A stretch of 64,000 nucleotides of DNA from Cronobacter universalis NCTC 9529 (GCF_001277175.1 NZ_CP012257.1:2046001-2110000), one strand, 5' to 3'; counted from the stretch's first letter, positions 1-7,089 are shown. The notes: a model not told the origin generated them from the sequence alone. Program-made: numbers and translations.

Positions 1-1307
1 CGAGCGAGGTTCTTGCGACGCTTGAGCCGGAGTCGTTCACGATCCCGCTCTACCAGAAAGCCTTTCGCGTTATCCAGAAGCAAGCCCGCAACCGGAACCT
101 CATCGACATGCTCATGGTGGCGGAAGAGTGTGGCGACGAGCATTTCGGCGACATCATCGAGACTGCAAAGTCGTGCCCCAGCGCGGCGAACCTGAAAGGG
201 TACGCTGGCATGGTCGCGGACAACCATCACCGGCGGCTGGTTTTGCAGCTGATGGATGAGATGCGAGGCCCAATTCAGAGCGGCACCATCGACGCATCAG
301 GTCAGGCAATGGACGAGCTGGTTAAGCGTCTTTCGGCAATCCGCAAGCCGCGCGACGAAGTAAGGCCTGTTCATCTGGCTGAGGTCATCAACGAATACGC
401 CGACGTGCTGGAGAAACGGCAGTGCAACGGCGAAGAGTCTGACACGCTGAAGACCGGGATTTATGAGCTGGATGCGATCACCGGCGGCATGAACGCGCAG
501 GACCTGGTAATTATCGCGGCTCGTCCGGGGTGCGGTAAAACAGAGCTGGCGCTGAAGATTGCCGAAGGCGTTGCAAGTCACGCAATGCCTGGCGGTGAGC
601 GTCGCGGCGTTCTGATTTTCAGCATGGAGATGAGCAATCTCCAGATAGCAGAGCGAAGTATCGCCGGAGCCGGGATGTTGCCGGTAAACGCGCTTCGCAA
701 CCCAGCACGACTGGACGATGAAGGCTGGGCCCGAATTTCTAACGGCATTTCAGCTCTCATTGGTCTGGATGTGTGGCTGGTTGATGCGTCGAGCCTGACC
801 ATCGAGCAGATCCGCTCTATCGCAGAACGGCACAAGCAGGAACATCCAAACCTTTCGCTGATTCTGGCTGACTATCTCGGCCTGATTAAGAAGCCAAAGG
901 CGGAGCGTAACGACCTGGCAATTGGTCACATATCGGGAAGCCTGAAGGCAATGGCAAAGGACCTGCGAACGCCGGTTATCTGCCTTAGCCAGCTTTCGCG
1001 TGATGTGGAAAAACGCCCCAACAAACGACCAAACAACTCCGACCTTCGAGACTCCGGCAGCATCGAACAGGACGCCGACTCAATCATCATGCTCTACCGC
1101 GAGGCGGTGTATGACGAGAACAGCCCTGCTGCGCCATTTGCAGAAATCATCGTCACCAAAAACCGCTTCGGCTCACTCGGCACCGTGTATCAGCGATTTG
1201 TGCATGGTCACTTCACTTCATGCGACCAGGACGAAGCCCGCCAGAAATGCACGCAGGCCGCCGCGCCTAAACAGAAGGGCCAGCGTTACGCGCTGCCTGA
1301 CGTCTAA
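1..1307 (+). CDS. Phage replicative DNA helicase, DnaB-type (5' end outside window)
   Basis: Helicase that would unwind the phage replication fork, in the position of P22 gene 12. The reading frame is open from base 3, before the first ATG at 108, so the N-terminus lies outside the window. The N-terminal alpha-helical DnaB domain is followed by a RecA-like core with the Walker A motif GCGKT (codons at 528-542), the DnaB stretch [11 protein letters not shown], and a C-terminal [11 protein letters not shown] segment typical of DnaB. It is the first visible gene of the replication/nin operon. Family assignment is firm; whether a loader gene precedes it cannot be seen. Confidence 0.93.
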   Translation, partial: SEVLATLEPESFTIPLYQKAFRVIQKQARNRNLIDMLMVAEECGDEHFGDIIETAKSCPSAANLKGYAGMVADNHHRRLVLQLMDEMRGPIQSGTIDASGQAMDELVKRLSAIRKPRDEVRPVHLAEVINEYADVLEKRQCNGEESDTLKTGIYELDAITGGMNAQDLVIIAARPGCGKTELALKIAEGVASHAMPGGERRGVLIFSMEMSNLQIAERSIAGAGMLPVNALRNPARLDDEGWARISNGISALIGLDVWLVDASSLTIEQIRSIAERHKQEHPNLSLILADYLGLIKKPKAERNDLAIGHISGSLKAMAKDLRTPVICLSQLSRDVEKRPNKRPNNSDLRDSGSIEQDADSIIMLYREAVYDENSPAAPFAEIIVTKNRFGSLGTVYQRFVHGHFTSCDQDEARQKCTQAAAPKQKGQRYALPDV

Positions 1308-1329
1308 CCAAACATCACAAGGATTAACC

Positions 1330-1572
1330 ATGAGCAAGGCAACCACAACGGCGGCGCTACAGAGCGCAGCGCTGAAGGAGTTCTCTGCGCGAAATCAGCG
1401 ATACTGGTCAGCTTCAAGCCTGCCGACGCGCGAGAAGGTGAAGCACCGGAAGCCGCTTAAGGCATACCGTCGCGACCGGGTTATGAACGCCATCCTGCGC
1501 CGGGATATCAACCGAAAACTGGAAGTCGCCCGCAACGAAACCATCGCCAAAATCGGAGGGAAGAAATCATGA
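1330..1572 (+). CDS. Hypothetical basic phage protein (80 aa)
   Basis: Small Arg/Lys-rich protein of 80 residues. I chose the ATG at 1330 because AAGGA sits a few bases upstream (1319-1323); the same frame is open further upstream inside the helicase gene, but that part reads as a shadow. It overlaps the next gene by 4 nt (ATGA type), so translation is probably coupled. I recognise no domain. The high basic content would suit nucleic-acid binding, but that is inference. Confidence 0.65.
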   Translation: MSKATTTAALQSAALKEFSARNQRYWSASSLPTREKVKHRKPLKAYRRDRVMNAILRRDINRKLEVARNETIAKIGGKKS

Positions 1573-2048
1573 GCACTATTAGCAATGTAACCCGTTATCG
1601 GGCAGGTCTTGATGAAGACGGCATCGTCTGTCACAGAGAGAAGGAAGATGGCAGGTGGGTTAAGTACGAGGATTACGAGCAACTTGAGAAAGAGCTTCTG
1701 GCGCTGCGCAAAGATCGGGAGAAGGTAGTCAATGGTGGCTGCGAAAAATGCGGCGGAAATGGCTCTGTCGAAATCGACCACGGCGAGATGGGAATAGAGC
1801 ACATGCAATGCCCTAACTGCGTTGCAAAGCCTGTAGCAGAAACCGACAACACCGCGCAGCAGTTCGAATCGCTGGCAGGTAAGGCGTCTGTGCCGGCGGG
1901 ATGGAAACTGGTGCCAATTGAGCCGACTGTTGAAATGCAGATTGCCTTTGCTGAGACATGGTTCAGCAAAGTGCGCTGCATAGATGACTGTGAGCTTGAG
2001 GATGCCTATATCGCCATGCTCGCCGCAGCGCCTGAGCCATGCAAATAA
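1569..2048 (+). CDS. Phage hypothetical protein with a Zn-finger-like segment
   Basis: 159-residue protein. The middle has a CEKCGGN ... CPNC pair (about residues 58-85) that could bind zinc. The C-terminal third (WKLVPIEPT ... AYIAMLAAAPEP) is a module shared by many small accessory proteins of enterobacterial lambdoid phages. It starts 4 nt inside the previous gene and is overlapped by the next small ORF at 2039. Function unknown; it may be a mosaic of two modules. Confidence 0.75.
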   Translation: MSTISNVTRYRAGLDEDGIVCHREKEDGRWVKYEDYEQLEKELLALRKDREKVVNGGCEKCGGNGSVEIDHGEMGIEHMQCPNCVAKPVAETDNTAQQFESLAGKASVPAGWKLVPIEPTVEMQIAFAETWFSKVRCIDDCELEDAYIAMLAAAPEPCK

Positions 2049-2182
2049 CCCGTGACGACATAGACACCATAGCCGCCTACATCGGCACCCCTTACTTCCT
2101 CAGCATCGAAACACTCACTAAACAATATCTCAATTCCAGCCTGCTAATTGCTTTAGAAGCGATAAGCCGCGCGAGGTATTGA
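2039..2182 (+). CDS. Small phage ORF (47 aa)
   Basis: ATG at 2039 overlaps the end of the previous gene by 10 nt, and the frame runs to TGA at 2180-2182. The product is 47 residues, begins MQITRDDIDT and contains no recognised domain. Support is positional: it fills the gap to the next gene in a tightly packed operon, and its beginning (an ITR.DID.IA-type start) resembles short ORFs of related phages. Moderate to low confidence. Confidence 0.45.
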   Translation: MQITRDDIDTIAAYIGTPYFLSIETLTKQYLNSSLLIALEAISRARY

Positions 2183-2195
2183 GCGGAGCAATCCC

Positions 2196-2666
2196 ATGAA
2201 AACGATACGAGCAAAAATTCTCGCCATCATGCAGGCAGGGAAGGTCATGACCACGACCGAAATAGCTGACCGGACAGGAAATACGTTAGAGGCTGTGCGC
2301 AGCGTACTCAATCGAATGAAGCGCGACGGAGAGCTTACCGGAACAAGTCAGAACCCCAAGCGCTGGCGTCTGGTCGATTCCGTTAACCACAGAGCCGAGC
2401 TAATCCGCTGCGTGAAAGAGTTCGGCGCGCTCACTGCAATTCAGGCCAGCGAAATTACCGGCCTTTCTCCGGTGTATTGCATCAACACCATGCGGGTGCT
2501 GGAGATGAACGGCGAGCTGACACGGAAGTATGTCCACACCGAGCTATCAGATGGCCGCAAGACACGCTGCTACGAGTATTACCCGGCACCTGAGCGCAAG
2601 CCAATTAACCAAGCTGCGGCGATAAGCCCGTTTGCAAAACTCATCACCTCACGAATCGGAGCCTGA
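2196..2666 (+). CDS. Winged-helix DNA-binding protein with two HTH segments
   Basis: 156 residues. The N-terminal half (ILAIMQAGKVMTTTEIADR through the RSVLNRMKRDGEL region) is a clear winged helix-turn-helix. The second half (about residues 68-115, with ALTAIQASEITG and INTMRVLEMNGEL) reads as a second, similar unit. Both match the layout of phage replication-region DNA-binding proteins. It sits between the helicase and nin genes, so a role in local regulation or replication is possible but not shown. Confidence 0.75.
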   Translation: MKTIRAKILAIMQAGKVMTTTEIADRTGNTLEAVRSVLNRMKRDGELTGTSQNPKRWRLVDSVNHRAELIRCVKEFGALTAIQASEITGLSPVYCINTMRVLEMNGELTRKYVHTELSDGRKTRCYEYYPAPERKPINQAAAISPFAKLITSRIGA

Positions 2667-2667
2667 T

Positions 2668-2811
2668 ATGAGCGTCCTGATGACTGGATTTACCGGCGCA
2701 ATGTTTCTTATTGGCGCTATCGCAATGCGAGATGGGCTGATGTTCACCAACGCCTGTGTATTCATTTGCTGTTCGTTGTTGCTGGCCAAAGAGGAGAAGC
2801 GCCGTGGATAA
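2668..2811 (+). CDS. Small putative membrane protein (47 aa)
   Basis: ATG at 2668, two bases after the previous stop. The 47-residue product has a hydrophobic first segment (about residues 4-20, GFTGAMFLIGAIA), a second around residues 27-40 rich in Cys and Leu, and a charged KEEKRRG end. This pattern suits a small inner-membrane protein. Its stop overlaps the next start at 2804. No family recognised. Confidence 0.5.
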   Translation: MSVLMTGFTGAMFLIGAIAMRDGLMFTNACVFICCSLLLAKEEKRRG

Positions 2812-3106
2812 GAGCAGAGAGCAGTTTGAGGCTCGGGTAAAAAGTGAAACAGGATTGAATCTTGACCGGACTAACTACGCGCTCTCAGAGGTGGGTGAAC
2901 AGCAATATATCGACCATGACACCAATCTTGCATGGTGGGCATGGCAGGCATCCCGCGCGGCGGTTGAGATTGAGTTGCCGCCAACAACAGAAGTACACCC
3001 ACTCGGACCAAGCACGGCGAAAATGTTTTGTGAGCTGCATAAAAACACTGTCGCAGAATGTGCCAATTCCATCCGCGCCGCAGGTCTGAAAATTAAGGGG
3101 GAGTGA
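2804..3106 (+). CDS. Phage hypothetical protein (100 aa)
   Basis: I chose the GTG at 2804: it has GAGGAG at 2791-2796 and the product then begins VDKSREQFEA, a start common in this phage protein family. The central WWAWQASRAAVEIELP segment is likewise recurrent in enterobacterial prophage accessory proteins. The C-terminal half carries a CELHKNTVAECANSI segment. Function is unknown. It is translationally coupled to both neighbours. Confidence 0.7.
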   Translation: MDKSREQFEARVKSETGLNLDRTNYALSEVGEQQYIDHDTNLAWWAWQASRAAVEIELPPTTEVHPLGPSTAKMFCELHKNTVAECANSIRAAGLKIKGE

Positions 3107-3282
3107 TGAGTGCATCAGTTTTTGTCGTAAGCATCCGGGGCTTTGAGGGTGAAATGGAATCAGTGGCTGCATTCACCACATATAAAAAAGCGAATAAATA
3201 TCTGAAGAGCAAAGGAATAACTTCATGGGCAATTGAAGAGCTTAAACTTGACGAGGAATGCCATGAGGAAACAAACGTTTGA
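3106..3282 (+). CDS. Small phage ORF (58 aa)
   Basis: ATG at 3106 overlaps the preceding TGA, and AAGGGGGAG immediately upstream gives a strong ribosome-binding site. The 58-residue product starts MSASVFVVSIRGFEGEMES and ends inside ninB in another frame. No domain recognised. The good Shine-Dalgarno sequence and packing support it as a real gene. Confidence 0.55.
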   Translation: MSASVFVVSIRGFEGEMESVAAFTTYKKANKYLKSKGITSWAIEELKLDEECHEETNV

Positions 3283-3703
3283 AATCCGCACTCCGCTAGT
3301 CCAGCAAAACGCCATCCGTACCATCCAGCAGCTTTACCCCGACCCCGAAAGACCTCTCATCGTGACCATTCAGGAAAAGACGCGCTCAGTAGAGCAGAAC
3401 AAGCGTCTTTGGGCCACGCTGCGCGATGTGTCTGAACAGGTCGTCTGGCATGGCATGAGGCTCGATAGCGAAGACTGGAAGCACATCTTCACGGCAGCGC
3501 TTAAGGGGCAGCGCTCAGCGCCAGGCATCAACGGCGGCTTTGTCGTGCTCGGGCAGTCGACCAGCAAGATGCGCGTAAGCGAATTCAGCGAGCTTCTGGA
3601 GCTGATTTACGCATTCGGTGCAGAGAGAGGCGTCCGGTGGAGCGAGGACGCTCAGGAAGCAATTGAGTGGGCCAAACGAACAGGAAGAAGGGTGGCGGCA
3701 TGA
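3263..3703 (+). CDS. ninB: NinB recombination protein
   Basis: NinB (Orf) is a recombination mediator that helps phage recombinases load on SSB-coated ssDNA. The product is 146 residues from the ATG at 3263, the family's usual length, and shows family segments [16 protein letters not shown] near residues 40-55 and the [13 protein letters not shown] helix near the C-terminus. An upstream in-frame extension to 3233 lacks a good RBS. It is the first clearly nin-type gene, and its stop overlaps the next start (ATGA). Confidence 0.92.
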   Translation: MRKQTFEIRTPLVQQNAIRTIQQLYPDPERPLIVTIQEKTRSVEQNKRLWATLRDVSEQVVWHGMRLDSEDWKHIFTAALKGQRSAPGINGGFVVLGQSTSKMRVSEFSELLELIYAFGAERGVRWSEDAQEAIEWAKRTGRRVAA

Positions 3704-3873
3704 AGCGATGTTACAGATGCGGTGAGCTGAAAGACGATTATCTTTTCCGCCCTGGACAGCCTTACTGGTTTCAGTGGTGTATCCGGTGCGAGCGCTCTCC
3801 GATTGGTCAGTTTCCGCTACCTCAGACTCAGGAGGACGTATGGCGCGACAGCGACGAAGTATCACCGACATAG
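3700..3873 (+). CDS. Small Zn-ribbon-like protein (57 aa)
   Basis: 57 residues starting [13 protein letters not shown], with a second pair CIRC around residue 32, so four cysteines are placed as in a small zinc ribbon. The ATG at 3700 overlaps ninB by 4 nt, and the upstream GGGTGGCGG may serve as RBS. Similar small CxxC proteins sit between ninB and ninE in lambdoid phages. Function unknown. Confidence 0.65.
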   Translation: MKRCYRCGELKDDYLFRPGQPYWFQWCIRCERSPIGQFPLPQTQEDVWRDSDEVSPT

Positions 3874-4022
3874 TCTGCGAAAACTGTATCTACCGCGTTA
3901 CCCACCGAAAGAAACGAAAGCCAGAAGTATCTCCATCCGAAATACCTTCATTCCATTACACCGCGCACCTAACCGACATCCGTTGGTTGCGTAGTCGCGC
4001 CAGGAGGAAAAATGTCATCTGA
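3840..4022 (+). CDS. ninE: NinE protein
   Basis: 60-residue NinE homologue: [14 protein letters not shown] at the start and the [14 protein letters not shown] block at the end both match lambda NinE as I remember it. The ATG at 3840 has CAGGAGG (3829-3835) as RBS and overlaps the previous gene by 34 nt in another frame. NinE's biochemical role is not established. The overlap with the next gene at 4012 is typical of nin operons. Confidence 0.85.
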   Translation: MARQRRSITDIVCENCIYRVTHRKKRKPEVSPSEIPSFHYTAHLTDIRWLRSRARRKNVI

Positions 4023-4236
4023 ATACGAGTACGCAGAGCGCTTTGCTGATTTGATGGAAGATATGCAGGGCGATGGCGTGGACGCGATGAACATCCTGAT
4101 GAATTACCTCATGGGCTTCGTTGAGCAGATGAGCGAGGGCGAAGAAGACAAAGGGCTCATCTGGCAACTGGAAGACAAAGAGCTGGTTATCACCATTGAG
4201 CCAGTCGACGGCACAAACACAGCGAGGCTGCACTGA
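4012..4236 (+). CDS. Acidic hypothetical phage protein (74 aa)
   Basis: 74 residues, strongly acidic ([19 protein letters not shown] ... GEEDKGLIW). A CAGGAGG site at 4001-4007 precedes the ATG at 4012. The stop overlaps the ninX start by 1 nt. No domain recognised. The charge would suit a protein-protein or DNA-mimic role, but I have no evidence for that. Confidence 0.7.
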   Translation: MSSEYEYAERFADLMEDMQGDGVDAMNILMNYLMGFVEQMSEGEEDKGLIWQLEDKELVITIEPVDGTNTARLH

Positions 4237-4517
4237 TGGACTATTCACAGTTAAGTGATGATGAAATTAATAACATGGTAGGGCGCGTAGTTTCACAGAG
4301 ATTTCGCACCGACTACTGCAACGACCCCGGCGCCGCATGGCCGATTATTCGAGGTAACAGGATTGGGATAATTCCAGCCCCTTGCGCTGGCGAATGGAAG
4401 GCTGCTCATCGTGATGTTGGTGACGATGGAACTCCTCGCCATTTTACCCGACATATCAACCCACTCCGCGCCGCCATGATTGTCTTCCTCATGATGCAGG
4501 AAAGCCAACATGCTTAA
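4236..4517 (+). CDS. ninX: NinX family protein
   Basis: 93 residues with the NinX (DUF2591) hallmarks: [12 protein letters not shown] at the N-terminus, DYCNDPGAAWPII in the middle, and NPLRAAMIVFLMMQE at the C-terminus. The function of NinX is unknown. Start and stop both overlap neighbours, as in other nin operons. Confidence 0.88.
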   Translation: MDYSQLSDDEINNMVGRVVSQRFRTDYCNDPGAAWPIIRGNRIGIIPAPCAGEWKAAHRDVGDDGTPRHFTRHINPLRAAMIVFLMMQESQHA

Positions 4518-4692
4518 CCCCATCCAAACCCAAGCCTACGAGCAGCAGAGCATAGCCAGAGCTCTCTGCGCAGGATGCAGCAAGCAACTGGAGCCGGATG
4601 AAACCTACGCATGCGGCGAGTGCATCAACGAATGGCTTGTGTATCGAGACCCGAACGGAGATATCGCAAATGACGATATTCAGGAGCAATAA
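4510..4692 (+). CDS. ninF: NinF family protein
   Basis: 60 residues. MLNPIQTQAYEQQSIARAL followed by two CxxC pairs (CAGC near residue 20, CGEC near residue 35) matches the lambda NinF layout of an N-terminal helix and a small zinc-binding C-terminal half. Length agrees with the family. Function is not established. It overlaps ninX by 8 nt and the following gene by 23 nt. Confidence 0.8.
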   Translation: MLNPIQTQAYEQQSIARALCAGCSKQLEPDETYACGECINEWLVYRDPNGDIANDDIQEQ

Positions 4693-4951
4693 ATGGCTTC
4701 AGGCAGTCAGGGAAATAGATTGCTGCGTTATGTGTGGTCGGTATGGAGTTCAGGCTGCACATCGAAACGAAGGGAAGGGAATCGGCCTCAAGGTCGACGA
4801 CAGCTTAACAGCGGCGCTTTGTCCGTCATGTCATGAGCGAATCGACAACGGCAAAGACCTCAGCCGGGAAGAAAGGCGATCTGAAATGGACCGCGCTATC
4901 GTCCTGACGCTGCAAAAGCTAACGCGAGAAGGGAGGGTAACGGTGCGATGA
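4670..4951 (+). CDS. Putative HNH-like phage nuclease (YbcO/DUF1364-like)
   Basis: 93 residues from the ATG at 4670. CCVMC near residues 18-22, QAAH near 29-32, and CPSCHERID in the second half are arranged like the zinc/His core of the YbcO (DUF1364) recombination-associated nucleases, which commonly sit just before rusA. An upstream in-frame extension to 4598 would run deep inside ninF and is unlikely. The nuclease function is a family inference; the catalytic residues are not all clear. Confidence 0.65.
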   Translation: MTIFRSNKWLQAVREIDCCVMCGRYGVQAAHRNEGKGIGLKVDDSLTAALCPSCHERIDNGKDLSREERRSEMDRAIVLTLQKLTREGRVTVR

Positions 4952-5343
4952 ATCAATACCGAATAGTCCTGCCCTGGCCGCCTTCCAATAATCGGTATTG
5001 GAGGCACTCAAGAGGAATCCACTACATCAGCGATTGGGGTAAGCGATACCGACGAGAAGTAATCGAAATCATTCAGCAGCACAAGTTAGACATCAAGATC
5101 CAACCCCGCATCAGAATCACCATCCACGCAGCACCCCCCGATAACCGCAAACGCGATTTGGACAATCTACCCAAAGCCGTTTTTGACGCACTCACAAGTG
5201 CGGGCTTCTGGCTGGATGACGGTCAGGTAGACGATATGCGCATCAAGCGCTGTCAGGCGGTTAAAGGCGGAATGCTCGTTTTGGTGGTGACTGAGCTGGG
5301 CGGCAAATTACCCGATATAGCCGAAATTATGGAGGCAGCATGA
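4948..5343 (+). CDS. rusA: RusA-type Holliday junction resolvase
   Basis: Dimeric endonuclease that resolves Holliday junctions during phage recombination. The 131-residue product carries the acidic catalytic trio at D70, D72 and D90/D91 (segments KRDLDN and FWLDDGQVDD), the same spacing as E. coli RusA. The N-terminal PWPPSNNRYWRH motif is also typical. ATGA overlaps on both sides indicate translational coupling within the nin operon. Confidence 0.94.
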   Translation: MNQYRIVLPWPPSNNRYWRHSRGIHYISDWGKRYRREVIEIIQQHKLDIKIQPRIRITIHAAPPDNRKRDLDNLPKAVFDALTSAGFWLDDGQVDDMRIKRCQAVKGGMLVLVVTELGGKLPDIAEIMEAA

Positions 5344-5531
5344 TTATCGTTCAGACAGTTCCTCGCTTACTTCAGGAATGTAACGGATGCCTCAGCGAGG
5401 TAGCCCGTAAGCTTTCATGCCACCGCGATACTGTCAGGAAGTACATCGGTGACACTAACGCTCAGCGTCACGCAGTCATTAATGGCGTGCTGATGACCAG
5501 CGCCCGCTCGCATGAGGAGGCATCATCGTGA
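5340..5531 (+). CDS. ninH: NinH-like DNA-binding protein
   Basis: 63 residues with a Fis-like helix-turn-helix: LSEVARKLSCHRDTVRKYI near residues 18-36, followed by NGVLM near residue 49. This matches lambda NinH in order and length. NinH proteins are small DNA-binding proteins of unclear regulatory target. Overlaps rusA by 4 nt and the next ORF by 4 nt. Confidence 0.85.
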   Translation: MIIVQTVPRLLQECNGCLSEVARKLSCHRDTVRKYIGDTNAQRHAVINGVLMTSARSHEEASS

Positions 5532-5707
5532 CCACAGTAACCAGTATCGCATTAGCGCAGCAGCGCCAGAAGGACAAGGAAATGCTTGAGGCTGTTGAGT
5601 GGCAGCTTAACAACGTTCACGAGACGGAGAAGCGCCTGATGGAAATGCGCCGGGAGCTGGTAAATCGGCTCGGCATCAATAAGCCAGATGGAGGCGATGC
5701 AGCATGA
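5528..5707 (+). CDS. Small coiled-coil phage protein (59 aa)
   Basis: GTG start at 5528 overlaps the ninH stop (GTGA), with GAGGAGG upstream as a very good RBS. The 59-residue product is nearly all helix (QQRQKDKEMLEAVEWQL ... RRELVNRLGI), with heptad-like spacing suggesting a coiled coil, and ends with an ATGA overlap into Q. Position and RBS make it convincing; function unknown. Confidence 0.7.
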   Translation: MTTVTSIALAQQRQKDKEMLEAVEWQLNNVHETEKRLMEMRRELVNRLGINKPDGGDAA

Positions 5708-6468
5708 ACCTGGAAAACGCACTGAAATACCACTTCGCTAAATCGACCATGATAAGTGATTCCCCGAGAGCCACGGCATCAGACGCATTGACCGGCACTG
5801 ATATCATGGCAGCTCAGGGAATGGTGCAGAATCGCGCGCAGATGGGCTTTGCGGCATTTATGGGGAAAATGGGTGTCAGCAGCAATGACCGTGAGAAAGC
5901 TATTGAACTGCTGACCCTGTATGCAATTGAGCGCTGCGATAAGGTTGCCGCCTTACGCAAGCTCGAATGTGATATTAAGCCAAAGGTAATGCAAGCGCTC
6001 GCAACTTACGCCTTTGAGGACTACTCACGCAACGCCGGGAGCACCCGGCAGTGTGAATGCTGCAATGGCGCTGGCTTCATACATGCTGAAGTCGTGACTA
6101 TGAAGCATATCGGCAGGCCGAATCTGGCGGCGAGGAGGGAGCAGGTGAAAGTGCTGTGCCAGAAGTGCAAAGGGAAGGGCGTAGTCTCGACAGCATGCTC
6201 TGACTGTAAAGGGCGTGGAAAGGCGATCAACCAGGAGGAAACAGAAAAGCAGGGCGTTCCTGTGATATCTGACTGCAAACGCTGCGGCGGCGTCGGCTAC
6301 CCTCGACTGCCGTCTACCGAGGCCTTTGCTGCGGTATGCCAGATTACTGATGCCATCTCACTCGATACGTGGAAGAAGTCAGTTAAACCTTTCTACGACG
6401 CTCTTATCATCAAGTTTGAGGTGGAAGAATCGTGGGCTGACGCACAGTTACGAGAAGTCACCAGGTAG
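5704..6468 (+). CDS. Late-gene antiterminator Q
   Basis: Q modifies RNA polymerase paused at the late promoter so that it reads through terminators into the lysis and structural genes. The N-terminal block (ALKYHFAKS ... SDSPRATASDALTGTDIMAAQGM) and the C-terminal SVKPFYDALI block match the P22/lambda-type Q family. At 254 residues it is longer than the roughly 200 of the classic proteins. The extra length falls in the zinc-finger region, which has four CxxCxGxG units (CECCNGAG, CQKCKGKG, CSDCKGRG, CKRCGGVG), as in DnaJ. A pR'-like promoter lies just downstream, as expected. Confidence 0.92.
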   Translation: MNLENALKYHFAKSTMISDSPRATASDALTGTDIMAAQGMVQNRAQMGFAAFMGKMGVSSNDREKAIELLTLYAIERCDKVAALRKLECDIKPKVMQALATYAFEDYSRNAGSTRQCECCNGAGFIHAEVVTMKHIGRPNLAARREQVKVLCQKCKGKGVVSTACSDCKGRGKAINQEETEKQGVPVISDCKRCGGVGYPRLPSTEAFAAVCQITDAISLDTWKKSVKPFYDALIIKFEVEESWADAQLREVTR

Positions 6469-6504
6469 AAACCGAAAATAGCGCATTAATTTGTCGTGCG
6501 CTAT

Positions 6505-6532
6505 TTACTTTTCCCGAACCTGCGGATATGAT
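6505..6532 (+). promoter_or_regulatory. Putative late promoter (pR'-like)
   Basis: TTACTT (6505-6510), a 16-nt spacer and TATGAT (6527-6532) lie directly after the Q gene, where lambdoid late promoters are found. The predicted start is near 6539. An intrinsic terminator about 45 nt on would give a short leader RNA without Q, as for lambda pR'/tR'. The pause and Q-binding elements were not identified. Confidence 0.5.
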
Positions 6533-6580
6533 TTCTAACAGTGGAAGTTGCGCACGTTGTTAAGCGCTCAAAGAAACATG

Positions 6581-6614
6581 AAGCCCCTGAGTTTATCGCT
6601 CCGGGGCTTTTGTT
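6581..6614 (+). terminator. Intrinsic terminator (tR'-like)
   Basis: Stem AGCCCC (6582-6587) pairs with GGGGCT (6603-6608) and extends through GAG/CTC; it is followed by TTTTGTTTT. It lies between the late promoter and the lysis genes, so late transcription must read through it. The minus-strand RHH gene ends at its edge, so it may act in both directions. Confidence 0.75.
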
Positions 6615-6809
6615 TTATTGGTCAGATTCTTTCAGGTGCTTCGCCAGCATGTTGAGTGCTGTAGTCACAACATGAGATTGCGGCGCTCCCATCTGGTCTG
6701 ACAGTTGCTCCAGTAGCGCGATGGTGTCAGTGTGAAGCTTAATGCCTTTAACCTTCATCCCGCGCTTCTCATCGCTACGCTTCTGAATGTCTGATATTGA
6801 CTGTGCCAT
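6615..6809 (-). CDS. Ribbon-helix-helix family small protein
   Basis: 64 residues. KVKGIKLHTDTIALLEQLSDQMG followed by SHVVTTALNMLAKHL is the beta-alpha-alpha layout of a ribbon-helix-helix DNA-binding protein. A GGTTGGAG Shine-Dalgarno sequence lies upstream of the ATG at 6809. It is transcribed against the late operon, so it is probably expressed in the lysogen. Its start region overlaps the promoter of the Sib-like RNA on the other strand. The target is unknown. Confidence 0.75.
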   Translation of the reverse strand: MAQSISDIQKRSDEKRGMKVKGIKLHTDTIALLEQLSDQMGAPQSHVVTTALNMLAKHLKESDQ

Positions 6810-6825
6810 GCTCCAACCTTATATT
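6797..6825 (+). promoter_or_regulatory. Sigma-70 promoter for Sib-like antisense RNA
   Basis: TTGACT (6797-6802), an exact 17-nt spacer, and TATATT (6820-6825). The predicted start near 6832 lies just before the 5' hairpin of the Sib-like RNA. It overlaps the start of the minus-strand RHH gene. Confidence 0.6.
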
Positions 6826-6831
6826 TTGAGT

Positions 6832-6970
6832 TATGGGTTGGAGGGGATTTCTCCCCTCCGCCTGACTGTCTTAGTAAGCTGGCCAGCTAATCACTAAGAG
6901 AACAATCAGGATGATGATTAACTTCATCATAACCCGTTCCTCACTAGCCCCTGCTTCGGTAGGGGCTTTC
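6832..6970 (+). ncRNA. Sib-like antisense RNA (type I antitoxin)
   Basis: About 139 nt, fully antisense to the Ibs-like ORF. The 5' part forms the perfect hairpin GGAGGGGA/TCCCCTCC (6840-6859), resembling the G/C-rich 5' hairpin of E. coli Sib (QUAD) RNAs. The RNA ends in an intrinsic terminator, AGCCCCT (6946-6952) pairing with AGGGGCT (6961-6967), then T residues. It is driven by the 6797-6825 promoter. Its expected role is to pair with the toxin mRNA and block its translation. Ends are predicted, not mapped. Confidence 0.72.
6871..6930 (-). CDS. Ibs-like type I toxin peptide (19 aa)
   Basis: A 19-codon ORF on the minus strand, MMKLIIILIVLLVISWPAY. From memory E. coli IbsC is nearly the same (MMRLVIILIVLLLISFSAY): same length, paired start methionines, Lys/Arg at position 3, a central Ile/Leu/Val run and a terminal AY. 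Ibs peptides insert in the inner membrane and depolarise it when the Sib RNA is absent. It is encoded wholly inside the Sib-like RNA on the opposite strand. A sigma-70 promoter (6999-7027) lies about 60 nt upstream. The location between Q and the holin inside a prophage is unusual. Confidence 0.78.
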   Translation of the reverse strand: MMKLIIILIVLLVISWPAY

Positions 6971-6998
6971 CCGTTTCAGCGTCTTGCTGATGAAATAA

Positions 6999-7027
6999 AT
7001 TATAGGTTAACCTATATCATCAGGCAA
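6999..7027 (-). promoter_or_regulatory. Promoter for the Ibs-like toxin mRNA
   Basis: On the minus strand: TTGCCT (7027-7022), a 17-nt spacer, and a perfect TATAAT (7004-6999). The predicted start near 6992 leaves a leader of about 62 nt before the toxin ATG. Its -10 box overlaps a 16-bp perfect palindrome. Confidence 0.55.
7001..7016. promoter_or_regulatory. 16-bp perfect palindrome, possible operator
   Basis: TATAGGTTAACCTATA at 7001-7016 is a perfect dyad overlapping the -10 of the toxin promoter. It could be the binding site of a dimeric repressor, for example a phage regulator. No factor is identified. Confidence 0.4.
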
Positions 7028-7065
7028 GCACTATTTTGCTAAAACCAGCAAATAATCAAATTATT

Positions 7066-7089
7066 AGGCTCGCTTCGGCGGGCCTTTTT
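7066..7089 (+). terminator. Intrinsic terminator upstream of holin
   Basis: GGCTCGC, TTCG loop, GCGGGCC, then TTTTT. It lies in the late leader between the Sib-like locus and the lysis cassette and must be overridden by Q-modified polymerase. Confidence 0.7.
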
